Shown here: positions 17,853 to 25,446 of the stretch, one piece after another
Layout: each line of letters opens with the position of its first letter
Position numbering within the stretch: the stretch's first letter is position 1
NCBI RefSeq assembly: GCF_003957745.1
Contig: NZ_CP020373.1
Span: 930,001 to 994,000, forward strand
Origin: Shewanella khirikhana
GTDB lineage: Bacteria; Pseudomonadota; Gammaproteobacteria; Enterobacterales; Shewanellaceae
Direction of reading: 5' to 3'
DNA: 64,000 bases
Notes under the pieces: generated by a model
What the model was told of the DNA's origin: nothing
The model's input: the letters and a program-made list of their open reading frames with translations, nothing else
The model's database searches: none
Translations under genes and position numbers: made by a program

Positions 17853-19274
17853 ATGGCGAGCAGCCCGGTGGATAAACTCACACAAAAGGCACGCGATCTG
17901 CTGGCAAGGAGCACAGACCGGCATTTAAGACTGGCGGTAACCGGTCTCTCGGGGGCAGGGAAAACCGCCTTTATCACCGGCCTTGTCCATCAGCTTCTGA
18001 GTGCCACCGCTGCAAACGATAAAAACCTGCCACTGTGGCAGGTGAGCCGCGATGAAAGGCTGGTTGGGGTTCGCCGCGCCAGTCAGCCAGACTTAAACAT
18101 TGCCAGTTTTGACCTCCAGGGGGCACTCTCGGCCTTATCACAGATGCCGCCAAGCTGGCCTGCATCTACCCGCAATTTGTCTGAGCTCAGGCTCGAAATC
18201 CGCTATCGCCCCAAAGGCGGCTTGTTATCAAAACTCTCAGATGTGTCCACCCTGTATCTCGATTTGGTGGATTATCCCGGTGAATGGCTTTTGGACTTAC
18301 CCATGCTGCGTCAGGACTATGCCAGCTGGAGTCAGAGCGTGTTTGCCGCCATCAACAAGCGCACACCATCGGAGTCGCTCAGCGCTTTTCTCGACGCGGC
18401 GAGCCGGGTTCGCCTCGATGAGCCCTTAAGCGATGAAGAATTTGAGCGCATCGCAGGCCTGTATCGCGCCTACCTTGAAGAGTCGGTACATAGCCAGGGC
18501 TATTATTTTGCCCAGCCAGGACGCATGTTGCTGCCTGGGGAGCTTGAAGGCGCGCCGCTGCTGGCGTTCTTCCCGCTGCCGTTGGATGAGGCGGCCCATA
18601 AGCGGGCCGCCGAGGCAGGCAAAGACAGCGCCTACGGCCAGCTTTGTCGCCGTTACCGTGAATATGTGGATGCGGTGGTCGAGCCCTTCTTTAAACGTCA
18701 CTTTGCCCGTTTTGACCGGCAATTGGTGCTGGTGGACTGCTTCAGTGCGCTGAATCGTGGCCGAGCCCAGTTTGAAGACATGAGCCTGGCGCTGGATGGT
18801 ATTCTTGAAAGTTTCAGGTTCGGTCAGTCCAGCCTGATCCGCAGGCTGTTTTCACCCCGCATCGACAAACTGCTGTTTGCCGCCAGTAAAATTGACCACG
18901 TGACCCGGGATCAGCAGGGCAGGGTGCTGGGGCTGCTTAAACAAATGCTGGGGCGAAGTGAGCACTTCGCCCGCTTCGAAGGCTGTCAGGTGGAGGCCAT
19001 GGCCATCAGCGCTATCCGTGCCACCCGGCCGGGGATGGTCAATACCGAAAAAGGCGAGGTGGAAGTGGTCACAGGCACCGAGCTCGCTACTGGCAAGCCC
19101 ATTACGTTGTTTCCCGGCGAAGTGCCGCAAAGCTTGCCCAAGCCGGATTTCTGGCAAAATCAGGGCTTTGAATTTGTGCAGTTTGCGCCCATGGCCAGAA
19201 ATGGCGAGAGCCCCATGGCCCATATCCGCCTCGATCATCTGCTGGAATACCTGCTCGGCGATAAGCTTGCCTGA
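17853..19274 (+). CDS. ycjX: YcjX family P-loop protein (DUF463)
   Basis: Predicted nucleotide-binding protein of 473 residues. The P-loop GLSGAGKT (residues 31-38) lies in LAVTGLSGAGKTAFITGLVHQLL, and the family-typical segment STLYLDLVDYPGEWLLDLPML resembles a G3/switch region (DYPGEW). YcjX family members are widespread in proteobacteria and are found beside psp genes, but their biochemical role is not settled. A CAGGAG ribosome-binding site precedes the ATG. It is followed 36 bases later by ycjF. Confidence 0.92.
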   Translation: MASSPVDKLTQKARDLLARSTDRHLRLAVTGLSGAGKTAFITGLVHQLLSATAANDKNLPLWQVSRDERLVGVRRASQPDLNIASFDLQGALSALSQMPPSWPASTRNLSELRLEIRYRPKGGLLSKLSDVSTLYLDLVDYPGEWLLDLPMLRQDYASWSQSVFAAINKRTPSESLSAFLDAASRVRLDEPLSDEEFERIAGLYRAYLEESVHSQGYYFAQPGRMLLPGELEGAPLLAFFPLPLDEAAHKRAAEAGKDSAYGQLCRRYREYVDAVVEPFFKRHFARFDRQLVLVDCFSALNRGRAQFEDMSLALDGILESFRFGQSSLIRRLFSPRIDKLLFAASKIDHVTRDQQGRVLGLLKQMLGRSEHFARFEGCQVEAMAISAIRATRPGMVNTEKGEVEVVTGTELATGKPITLFPGEVPQSLPKPDFWQNQGFEFVQFAPMARNGESPMAHIRLDHLLEYLLGDKLA

Positions 19275-19310
19275 GTGGGAACCAGTTTGTAGCAGGAGAT
19301 GACTGAAATC

Positions 19311-20387
19311 ATGAAAGACGAGACGCCGCTGGCGCCCGCACGCCGCTTTGAATCCGAGCAGCCAAGCGATGATGCCCTTGCCGGCACCCAACGCTTTGCC
19401 GTAGAGACCGAGGTGCGCACCCTCGATGAAACCGAACTTGAACAGGCACTGTCACCCATAGATGCCCATATTACCCTGCAGGGGCTGAAGGGCCGCCGTT
19501 GGTCGCCGCTGGCGAAGTGGGCACTCACAGGCCTGGGTGTGCTTGTGGTTACCGAAACCACGCTGGGCTTAATGGATGCCTACCGGCAAAGCCCCTGGCT
19601 CTTTGGCCTTTATGGGGTGGTGCTTGGGCTGGTGCTCACCTGGGGGCTTGGTGCCGCCTGGCGCGAGTACCGGCTGCTCAAGCGCCTTAAAGCCACAGAT
19701 GACGCCAGAGAGCAGGGCGCCCGGATCCGTGAAAGCGTACAAATCGGCGAGGCCGATGCCTTTATCGAGAGCTTAAGTACCAAGGCGCCCGCTGAGGCGC
19801 TCAGCAAATTCAAGGGCTTGGTGTGCGATGACCATAACGACGCGGAAAAGCTGACCCTGTACGAGGAGTGTGTACTAACAGCCCAGGATGAGGCCGCCAA
19901 ACGCAAAGTGAGCCGCTATGCCATGGAGTCGGCAGCGCTGCTGGCGGCAAGCCCTCTGGCGGTGCTGGATATGGGGATCATCCTGTGGCGTAACCAAAAG
20001 ATGATCCGTGATGTGGCCGACTGCTACGGGGTAGAGCTGGGCTACTGGAGCCGCATCCGGCTTATCCGCGCCATTCTGGTCAATATTTTTTATGCCGGGA
20101 CCACCGAGCTTGTGACCGACCTTGGCAGTCAACTGCTGTCGGTGGAGATGACAGGCAAGCTGTCAGCCCGCCTGGCTCAGGGGCTCGGCGGCGGACTGCT
20201 GACTGCGCGGCTTGGTTACCAGGCGATGGCACTTTGTCGGCCGTTGACCTTTAAAGCGGAGCAGAAACCCAAGCTTTCCCGTATCCATCAGCAACTGCTT
20301 GTTGAACTTAAGTCTTTGTTTAGTAGCGCTCTAAATGGCCAGGTGGATAGCCGTCTGCGTCGTAACAAAGATTTTACAAACAGCTGA
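19311..20387 (+). CDS. ycjF: YcjF family inner-membrane protein (TIGR01620/DUF697)
   Basis: Membrane protein of about 358 residues with two N-terminal spans (WALTGLGVLVVTETTLGL and LFGLYGVVLGLVLTWGLGAAW) followed by the DUF697 region with further hydrophobic stretches. AGGAG at 19294-19298 is too close to the first ATG (19299), so the ATG at 19311 is preferred; the spacing of 12 is still long. It pairs with ycjX as in E. coli. After the stop, ACGGCCC/GGGCCGT form a hairpin with a 16-base loop and no T-tract. Confidence 0.9.
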   Translation: MKDETPLAPARRFESEQPSDDALAGTQRFAVETEVRTLDETELEQALSPIDAHITLQGLKGRRWSPLAKWALTGLGVLVVTETTLGLMDAYRQSPWLFGLYGVVLGLVLTWGLGAAWREYRLLKRLKATDDAREQGARIRESVQIGEADAFIESLSTKAPAEALSKFKGLVCDDHNDAEKLTLYEECVLTAQDEAAKRKVSRYAMESAALLAASPLAVLDMGIILWRNQKMIRDVADCYGVELGYWSRIRLIRAILVNIFYAGTTELVTDLGSQLLSVEMTGKLSARLAQGLGGGLLTARLGYQAMALCRPLTFKAEQKPKLSRIHQQLLVELKSLFSSALNGQVDSRLRRNKDFTNS

Positions 20388-20500
20388 CGCTTAATTCTGC
20401 CACGGCCCTTGGCGTTTGCGTCCGGGGCCGTCATGTTAGTGCCCACACCACCGCCACAACCTATAATTTCCTAAGGTGGTGCTTTTGGGAGAGCAGTTTT

Positions 20501-21679
20501 ATGCAGGATAAAAGCAAGTTGGCCACCCAGGTTATCCACGGTGGCCACGAGCGTGACGCCATGGGAGCCCTGGTTAGCCCCCTCTATCAGAGCGCGACCT
20601 TTGTGTTCGACAACGCCCGTCAGGGTGGCGCCCGTTTTGCCGGTGACGAGACCGGTTATATCTATACCCGCCTGGGAAACCCCACCACCAGAGAGCTTGA
20701 GCGCAAACTCGCCATTCTTGAAGGAGCAGAAGAAGCAGCTGCCACCGCATCCGGAATGGGCGCCGTTTCGGCGGCTCTGCTGGCCAACCTCAGCCAGGAC
20801 GAGCACCTGATCGCCAGCCGCGCCGTATATGGCTGCACCTTTGCGCTGATGACTGAGCTGATGGCCCGCTTTGGTATTGAAGTGACCTTGGTGGATTTCA
20901 AAGAGGCCGGTGCCATCGAGGCTGCGGTCCGTGAGAATACCCGGGTGATTTTCTGTGAAACCCCGGTGAATCCGCATCTGGAAGTGTTTGATTTGGATGC
21001 GATTGCCGACATTGGCAAGCGCCGGGGCATTTTAACCATAGTCGACAACACTTTCATGACTCCTCTGCTGCAGCGCCCGCTTGAACATGGCATCGACATG
21101 GTTATTCACAGCGCCACCAAGTACCTCAATGGTCACGGCGACGTGATTGCTGGCATGGTAGCCGGTAGCAAAGAGCAGATTGATAAGGTTAAGTACCAGA
21201 TAATCAAAGATATTGGTGCTGTGATGTCGCCCCACGATGCCTGGCTTATTCTGCGTGGCATGAAGACGCTGGATGTGCGGGTACAGCGCCACTGCGATAA
21301 TGCGGAAAAACTGGCCGAGTATCTTGAATCCCACCCCAAAGTGGGCCGGGTGTATTATCCGGGGCTTAAAAGCCATCAGGGCCACAGATTTTTGGGCAAA
21401 CAGATGCGCCGCGCCGGTGGGGTAATAGCCTTTGAGCTTAAATCCGACATGGATGGTTCAATCAACTTTGTTGACAGTCTCAGGCTGTTTACCATTGCTG
21501 TGAGCCTCGGGGATGCCGAGTCGCTTATTCAGCATCCGGCTTCCATGACCCACTCCCCCTATACGCCGGAGGCAAGGTTGGAAGCCGGGATCACTGATAC
21601 GCTGCTTAGGATTTCAGTTGGCCTTGAAGATGTGGACGATCTGATTGCCGATTTGGATCAGGCACTGGCGCGGCTTTGA
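20501..21679 (+). CDS. megL: Methionine gamma-lyase (PLP enzyme)
   Basis: Predicted to split methionine into methanethiol, 2-oxobutyrate and ammonia. The 392-residue protein belongs to the Cys/Met metabolism PLP family. The PLP-lysine lies in HSATKYLNGHGDV, the phosphate- and substrate-binding part in YTRLGNPTTRELE, and the MGL-specific cysteine in AVYGCTFALM; SLGDAESLIQHPASMTHSPYTPE is also near-identical to known MGLs as I recall them. The VYGC cysteine favours MGL over cystathionine gamma-synthase or beta-lyase. A GGGAGAG site precedes the ATG. E. coli carries tyrR after ycjF instead. Confidence 0.9.
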   Translation: MQDKSKLATQVIHGGHERDAMGALVSPLYQSATFVFDNARQGGARFAGDETGYIYTRLGNPTTRELERKLAILEGAEEAAATASGMGAVSAALLANLSQDEHLIASRAVYGCTFALMTELMARFGIEVTLVDFKEAGAIEAAVRENTRVIFCETPVNPHLEVFDLDAIADIGKRRGILTIVDNTFMTPLLQRPLEHGIDMVIHSATKYLNGHGDVIAGMVAGSKEQIDKVKYQIIKDIGAVMSPHDAWLILRGMKTLDVRVQRHCDNAEKLAEYLESHPKVGRVYYPGLKSHQGHRFLGKQMRRAGGVIAFELKSDMDGSINFVDSLRLFTIAVSLGDAESLIQHPASMTHSPYTPEARLEAGITDTLLRISVGLEDVDDLIADLDQALARL

Positions 21680-21706
21680 ACTCAGGGCAGCTTTGAAATC
21701 AGGGCG
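21673..21706 (+). repeat. Imperfect 17-bp tandem repeat over the megL stop codon
   Basis: GCTTTGAACTCAGGGCA (21673-21689) is repeated directly as GCTTTGAAATCAGGGCG (21690-21706) with two differences. The first copy contains the megL stop codon. It looks like a local duplication of the gene end. Confidence 0.7.
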
Positions 21707-21866
21707 GCGCTGAATTGAACTGAACTGCCGCGTGGCTTGCCACAGGGTTCACCTCAGGTGGTTTGAACGTCAGGCAATTACTGCGTGAGCCAAGAAAGCG
21801 TAAGTCATTCGCTGAAGACCGCCGATGAGCGCTTCGATGCAAATATTTGCACGGCGCTCATTTTTT
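21707..21866 (+). other. Structured gene-free stretch ending in a strong terminator
   Basis: No supported gene lies here. It holds a perfect CACCT-C-AGGTG palindrome near 21750 and ends at 21825-21866 with the stem ATGAGCGC/GCGCTCAT, whose loop carries the perfect palindrome TGCAAATATTTGCA, followed by six Ts. The terminator lies about 145 bases after megL, so this is either a long megL 3' UTR or a small RNA. Confidence 0.5.
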
Positions 21867-21965
21867 ATGGGTCAGAATTTTGCAGTTTTATGACAGCTGA
21901 CTAGAGTTATTTTGTGGCAAGGAAAGGGAGCCCCGGCCACGTTAAACGACTCAAAGGAGTGAATC

Positions 21966-22304
21966 ATGAACAAACTGCTTGTTTGTCTTCTGCTCGGCGC
22001 TGCTTGCCATTTACCGCTGTATGCCGCCGACGCCGCCAAAACTGAGCCTGCGGCTAAGGCCCCGGCGACCAATGCCCCGACGCCCAATGCCTCAGTGCAA
22101 AAGCACCAAACCAGTAAAATCAGTATTAACAGCGCCACCGAAGCAGAATTACAGCTGCTCAAAGGCATTGGTGAAGCCAAGGCCAAGGCGATTGTTGAGT
22201 ACCGTAAGCAGTACGGCCGTTTTGCCTCGGTGGAGGATTTGACCAAGGTACCCGGGGTGGGGCAGAAGGTGCTGGACGACAACCGGGATTTATTGAGTCT
22301 GTGA
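21966..22304 (+). CDS. ComEA-like helix-hairpin-helix DNA-binding protein
   Basis: Secreted 112-residue protein: a signal peptide (MNKLLVCLLLGAACHLPLYAADA), an Ala/Pro/Thr-rich linker, then a ComEA-type HhH domain (INSATEAELQLLKGIGEAKAKAIVEYRKQYGRFASVEDLTKVPGVGQKVLDDNRDLL). ComEA proteins bind incoming double-stranded DNA in the periplasm during natural uptake. An AAAGGAG site precedes the ATG. It is a single gene with its own terminator; no other classical com gene lies nearby apart from the ComFB-type gene downstream. Confidence 0.9.
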   Translation: MNKLLVCLLLGAACHLPLYAADAAKTEPAAKAPATNAPTPNASVQKHQTSKISINSATEAELQLLKGIGEAKAKAIVEYRKQYGRFASVEDLTKVPGVGQKVLDDNRDLLSL

Positions 22305-22311
22305 AGTCCAA

Positions 22312-22339
22312 AAGGCCTGCAAATGCAGGCCTTTTGTTT
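22312..22339 (+). terminator. Intrinsic terminator after the comEA-like gene
   Basis: AAAAGGCCTGC/GCAGGCCTTTT with a four-base loop (AAAT), followed by GTTTAT. Confidence 0.8.
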
Positions 22340-22388
22340 ATCTATTGGGCGGTTGATACAGGCTTGCCTGCTAATTTCCCGGATTTAC

Positions 22389-22418
22389 TTGATTTGCGCT
22401 TGGCGCTTGGGGGATAAT
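22389..22418 (+). promoter_or_regulatory. Putative promoter of the 4.5S RNA gene
   Basis: TTGATT (22389-22394) and GATAAT (22413-22418) are 18 bases apart. A start near 22425 would give a leader of about 23 bases before the mature RNA, similar to the RNase P-processed leader of E. coli 4.5S RNA. Confidence 0.45.
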
Positions 22419-22447
22419 CGGCGCCGTTCCACAATCGTGGAAATCAA

Positions 22448-22560
22448 TGGTGACCCCAGGGTCCCCCCGCAATGATAACCTGTGAACTCGGCCAGGTCCG
22501 GAAGGAAGCAACCGCAGCAGGCGACTCGTGTGCCGGGGTGAGGCTCTGGGGGAACCACCC
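22448..22560 (+). ncRNA. ffs: 4.5S RNA, signal recognition particle RNA
   Basis: The RNA scaffold of SRP, which with Ffh targets inner-membrane proteins. The conserved domain IV motif is present: CAGGTCCGGAAGGAAGCA at 22493-22510, with the opposite strand GTGTGCCGGGGTGAGG. The ends pair (GGTGACCCCAGG with CTGGGGGAACCACC), closing a hairpin of about 113 bases, the usual gammaproteobacterial size. The ends are set by pairing and may be off by a few bases. Confidence 0.95.
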
Positions 22561-22850
22561 AAATCTGTATCTCCCCCTCGATTTATCAGACCACACCCAG
22601 TGCTTGTTTCACCCGAAGTTGTATCAGCTTGCAGAACTATCAACTTGATTCGCTTCACTTATATCCATTGATTATCCATTGATTATCGATAGATACCTGG
22701 ATCAGTTCGTGGTGACGATTAGGCTGAACTACGACTCCCGAACTGCCGCTCGTTTAGTTAATGGCTCAGTGCACTACTGCTCACTCTACCATTGCTGGTT
22801 GGCAGCTCACACTGGCTGATGGCTCAAGCTGCAATATGGCTTGGGGAGGC
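22561..22850 (+). other. Non-coding stretch after 4.5S RNA
   Basis: I see no supported gene. The only notable element is a short AT-rich tandem repeat at 22663-22684 with a partial third copy. A reading frame here on the plus strand runs antisense into the ComFB-type gene and is not protein-like. Confidence 0.5.
22663..22684 (+). repeat. 11-bp tandem repeat
   Basis: ATCCATTGATT occurs twice in direct succession (22663-22673, 22674-22684), followed by the related ATCGATAGATA. Function unknown; possible slippage product or binding site. Confidence 0.7.
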
Positions 22851-23129
22851 TCATTCCTGTTCACGCAGCCTTTCGATGTTGCGCTTTTTCAGAAATGCTC
22901 TGGATTTTTCCAGCGCCGCCTGAATTTCATTTTTCATTTGCGCCAGCTCGTTGTAATCCTCAAAAAAGTAGGTATCCACCAGATGGCGGATATAACGTAC
23001 CGGCAATTGATTCAGGGTGATACAGGAGAGATCGGCCAGATAGTCTTCAGGAAGTTCATCCATTAACCCCTCATCGGAGAGGATTTCCATCAGCAGCACT
23101 TCATAGTAATTCCGGATTTCGAGTTGCAT
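22851..23129 (-). CDS. ComFB family protein
   Basis: A 92-residue protein resembling the late-competence ComFB family: N-terminal NYYEVLLMEIL, then DLSCITLNQLPVRYIRHLVD, which matches the family core pattern (D-[IV]-x-A-L-x-LN-x-LPPRY). Recent work on other bacteria reports ComFB-type proteins as receptors for cyclic dinucleotides; whether this one binds any is unknown. The C-terminal third is charged and helical (AQMKNEIQAALEKSRAFLKKRNIERLREQE). The ATG at 23129 is preceded by AGCGCC, a weak site. It lies upstream of the HDAC-like gene on the opposite end of a minus-strand run, in which its stop faces 4.5S RNA. Confidence 0.75.
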   Translation of the reverse strand: MQLEIRNYYEVLLMEILSDEGLMDELPEDYLADLSCITLNQLPVRYIRHLVDTYFFEDYNELAQMKNEIQAALEKSRAFLKKRNIERLREQE

Positions 23130-23144
23130 AGGGCGCTCCGCGTT

Positions 23145-24059
23145 TTAATTATCCTGTTTCCACAACTGGTTGGCGGCGATAAACAGCTGACTGTGTCTTT
23201 CGCTCAAGTGTAGCGGATTTGCACTGTATCCGCCGCCAATGACCGCAGCTATGGGGATCCCGGCTTCCTTTGCCATCCCCAGCACCATCAGGTCGCGTTC
23301 AAATAGCCCCTGGGTGCTGACATCCAGATGACCGAGGTTATCATCCCGGTGAATGTCTACTCCCGCATCATAGAGAATGGCGTCTGGTTTTTCCAGACGG
23401 ATCAGATAGCTGAGGGTTTGGCTCAGGCTGTCCAGGTAGCCCTGATCATCAAGTCCCCGTGGCAAAGGCACATCGTAATCTGAAGGGGGCTTACGGCTTG
23501 GGAAATTGGCGTCGCAGTGCAGCGACACACTAATCACATCGTCCATCTTCGCGCACAGGGTGGCGGTGCCATCCCCCTGATGTACATCGCAATCGACAAT
23601 CATGACCTTGTCAGCGCGGCCTTCATCTATCATCATCCGCGCGGCCAGTGCCAAGTCGTTAAACACGCAATAGCCGCTGCCAAAGTCATGATGTGCATGG
23701 TGATAGCCGCCGGCAAGGTGCAGGGCTACGCCATGGGTGAAGGCGAGCCGGGCGCTGGTCACTGTGCCCCCAAGGGAGTGCAGGGTTCGAATAACCAAGT
23801 CTTCACTCCAGGGGAAGCCGAGCCGCCGTATTGCCACCGGGGCAAGGCTGCCCTCCAAGAAGGCTTCCACGTAAGTTTTGTCGTGAATAAGGCGGATATC
23901 GGCGCCGGAAACCGGCTCTGGAGAGATAAACTGAGATTCACAAACAAGCCCATGCTCCAGCAGATATTGCCGGAGATGGGCGTATTTGGTGATAGGAAAT
24001 TGATGCTTGGGCGGCAACACCAGCCGGGAATAGCTGGTGTGATAGACCAGTGGGATCAT
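23145..24059 (-). CDS. Histone deacetylase family protein (class II-like)
   Basis: Zn-dependent deacetylase-fold protein of 304 residues. Active-site elements are all visible: HHAHHDFGSGYCVFND (catalytic His pair), DCDVHQGDG (Zn ligands Asp and His), DAGVDIHRDDNLGHL (third Zn Asp) and GGGYS (tyrosine-bearing loop). Bacterial members act on acetylated small molecules such as polyamines, or on protein acetyl-lysine; the substrate is not readable here. It lies 15 bases upstream of the ComFB-type gene on the same strand, so the two are probably co-transcribed. Confidence 0.92.
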   Translation of the reverse strand: MIPLVYHTSYSRLVLPPKHQFPITKYAHLRQYLLEHGLVCESQFISPEPVSGADIRLIHDKTYVEAFLEGSLAPVAIRRLGFPWSEDLVIRTLHSLGGTVTSARLAFTHGVALHLAGGYHHAHHDFGSGYCVFNDLALAARMMIDEGRADKVMIVDCDVHQGDGTATLCAKMDDVISVSLHCDANFPSRKPPSDYDVPLPRGLDDQGYLDSLSQTLSYLIRLEKPDAILYDAGVDIHRDDNLGHLDVSTQGLFERDLMVLGMAKEAGIPIAAVIGGGYSANPLHLSERHSQLFIAANQLWKQDN

Positions 24060-24060
24060 C

Positions 24061-24774
24061 TTAGAGCTGTTTAATGGCCCAGCTCATGAATTCCTTACGG
24101 GTTTTCTCATCGGCCTGCAGCCACCAGTATTGCAGCATCTGCTGGGCATGGTCGCCAGCCTGGGCCGGTGGCACTGGGCTGGTGGCCTGAGGCGCCTGGG
24201 CTGCAGTGGCAGCAACAGGTGCGCTTTGGCTGACAGGTGCCACAGGGGCAGATGCAGCGGCAACCGCGCCTACACCGGCAGCAGCGGTAGCGGCTGCGGC
24301 GGCTTCATCGATGTCCACGCCTTTGCTGCCACCAAACAGGCGGTCAACAAAGCTGTCTTCTTTGTAGTCGGTCTGGAAAACCTTGTAGCTCACTTCGCCC
24401 TTGTCGGCGCGGGTCACAACAACCTGAGGCGCTTTGGCAAACTGCTTGGGCTGCTTGACGACTTCGCCGCTGGCAGGTTTCAGGAAGTAATCATGGTCGC
24501 CATCTACCCTCAGGGTCACAATAAAGGGGGCAGACTTGATAAAGCTTTGGCTGTCACTGAAGTCGTCTTCCACCATGTCGTGGTAGCGGATAGCAATTTT
24601 GTGGGTACCCGGGGCCAGATCAAGCTCGGCTTTGTGGGTGAAGCTATTGGTGGAAATTTGCTGGCCATCCAGTGCCAGGTACTCAAATGACATGGGAATG
24701 GTGAGACTGCCGGCAAACACCGAAGATGAGGCGGCCAGCGCAAGCAAAGCGCCGACAGGCAAAACTGATTTCAT
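24061..24774 (-). CDS. DUF2057 (YccT-like) periplasmic protein
   Basis: Secreted 237-residue protein with signal peptide MKSVLPVGALLALAASSSVFAG and the DUF2057 core (LTIPMSFEYLALDGQQI to DHDYFLKPASGEVV). An Ala/Pro-rich linker of about 50 residues follows, then a short helical C-terminus with LQYWWLQADEKTRKEFMSWAIKQL. In enterobacteria YccT (CsgI) affects curli assembly; the linker and tail here are extra. An AAGGAGCAACA site precedes the ATG. It ends directly before the deacetylase gene, suggesting one operon with priC upstream. Confidence 0.85.
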   Translation of the reverse strand: MKSVLPVGALLALAASSSVFAGSLTIPMSFEYLALDGQQISTNSFTHKAELDLAPGTHKIAIRYHDMVEDDFSDSQSFIKSAPFIVTLRVDGDHDYFLKPASGEVVKQPKQFAKAPQVVVTRADKGEVSYKVFQTDYKEDSFVDRLFGGSKGVDIDEAAAAATAAAGVGAVAAASAPVAPVSQSAPVAATAAQAPQATSPVPPAQAGDHAQQMLQYWWLQADEKTRKEFMSWAIKQL

Positions 24775-24783
24775 TGTTGCTCC

Positions 24784-25446
24784 TTAACGATTGTAACTTT
24801 GATGTGGCCGCTCGAAAGCCTGAATGCGGTCTTCGATATAGCTGATTGCCTGACGGCATTTTCCCAGCCGGCGGTGCATCAAAAGGATCTCATTTTGCGC
24901 TTTGATTTTGTCAGCACCGTGACAATTTTCAAGCATTGTTTCCAGCTCTTCGATTTTTGACTCTATTTTTCTGGCCCAGTTCAAATGTTTATTCAATTCT
25001 TCGTAAAGTAAGTGGCTGTTTTGCATCACGCCGGCGGCTATCCAGGTAAAACCGCTGTTGTCGTGTTGCCGCTGGCGGCTGCTGAGCATCCGCTCCCGTG
25101 CACTCGCTTTGGCCTGTGCCTGGGCTTTGACGTTGATGCCGGTGGTCACCAGCGCTCGCTTCACGGCGCTGAATCTGTCGTTAATCCGTTCACAGGCGGC
25201 AATGATGGTGCCGGCGTTAAGATTGAGCTTAAGTCGCTGTTCCAGCTGCTTTATGTCTTTTTCAATCTGAGCGATGCACGGGTGGAGCTGCGCGCCATGC
25301 TGAACAAACAGCTCATTGTTGAAGCGTTCGGTATCCTGCATCAGCTTACGACTGTGGGGCGCCAGGGCGGCATCGTGCTGCAATACTTCCTGCTCCAGCG
25401 TTTTAAGCTGGCTCTTTAACCTTGCAAGCAGTGCGTCGTATTTCAA
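24784..25446 (-). CDS. priC: Primosomal replication protein N'' (PriC)
   Basis: Helps restart stalled replication forks by loading DnaB on SSB-coated DNA. The 220-residue, basic, helical protein fits the PriC family (DTERFNNELFVQHGAQLHPCIAQIEKDIKQLEQRL; NKHLNWARKIESKIEELE). The start is a TTG at 25446 that overlaps the TGA of the upstream permease gene in a TTGA arrangement, indicating translational coupling. It is somewhat longer than E. coli PriC (about 175 residues). Confidence 0.85.
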   Translation of the reverse strand: MKYDALLARLKSQLKTLEQEVLQHDAALAPHSRKLMQDTERFNNELFVQHGAQLHPCIAQIEKDIKQLEQRLKLNLNAGTIIAACERINDRFSAVKRALVTTGINVKAQAQAKASARERMLSSRQRQHDNSGFTWIAAGVMQNSHLLYEELNKHLNWARKIESKIEELETMLENCHGADKIKAQNEILLMHRRLGKCRQAISYIEDRIQAFERPHQSYNR

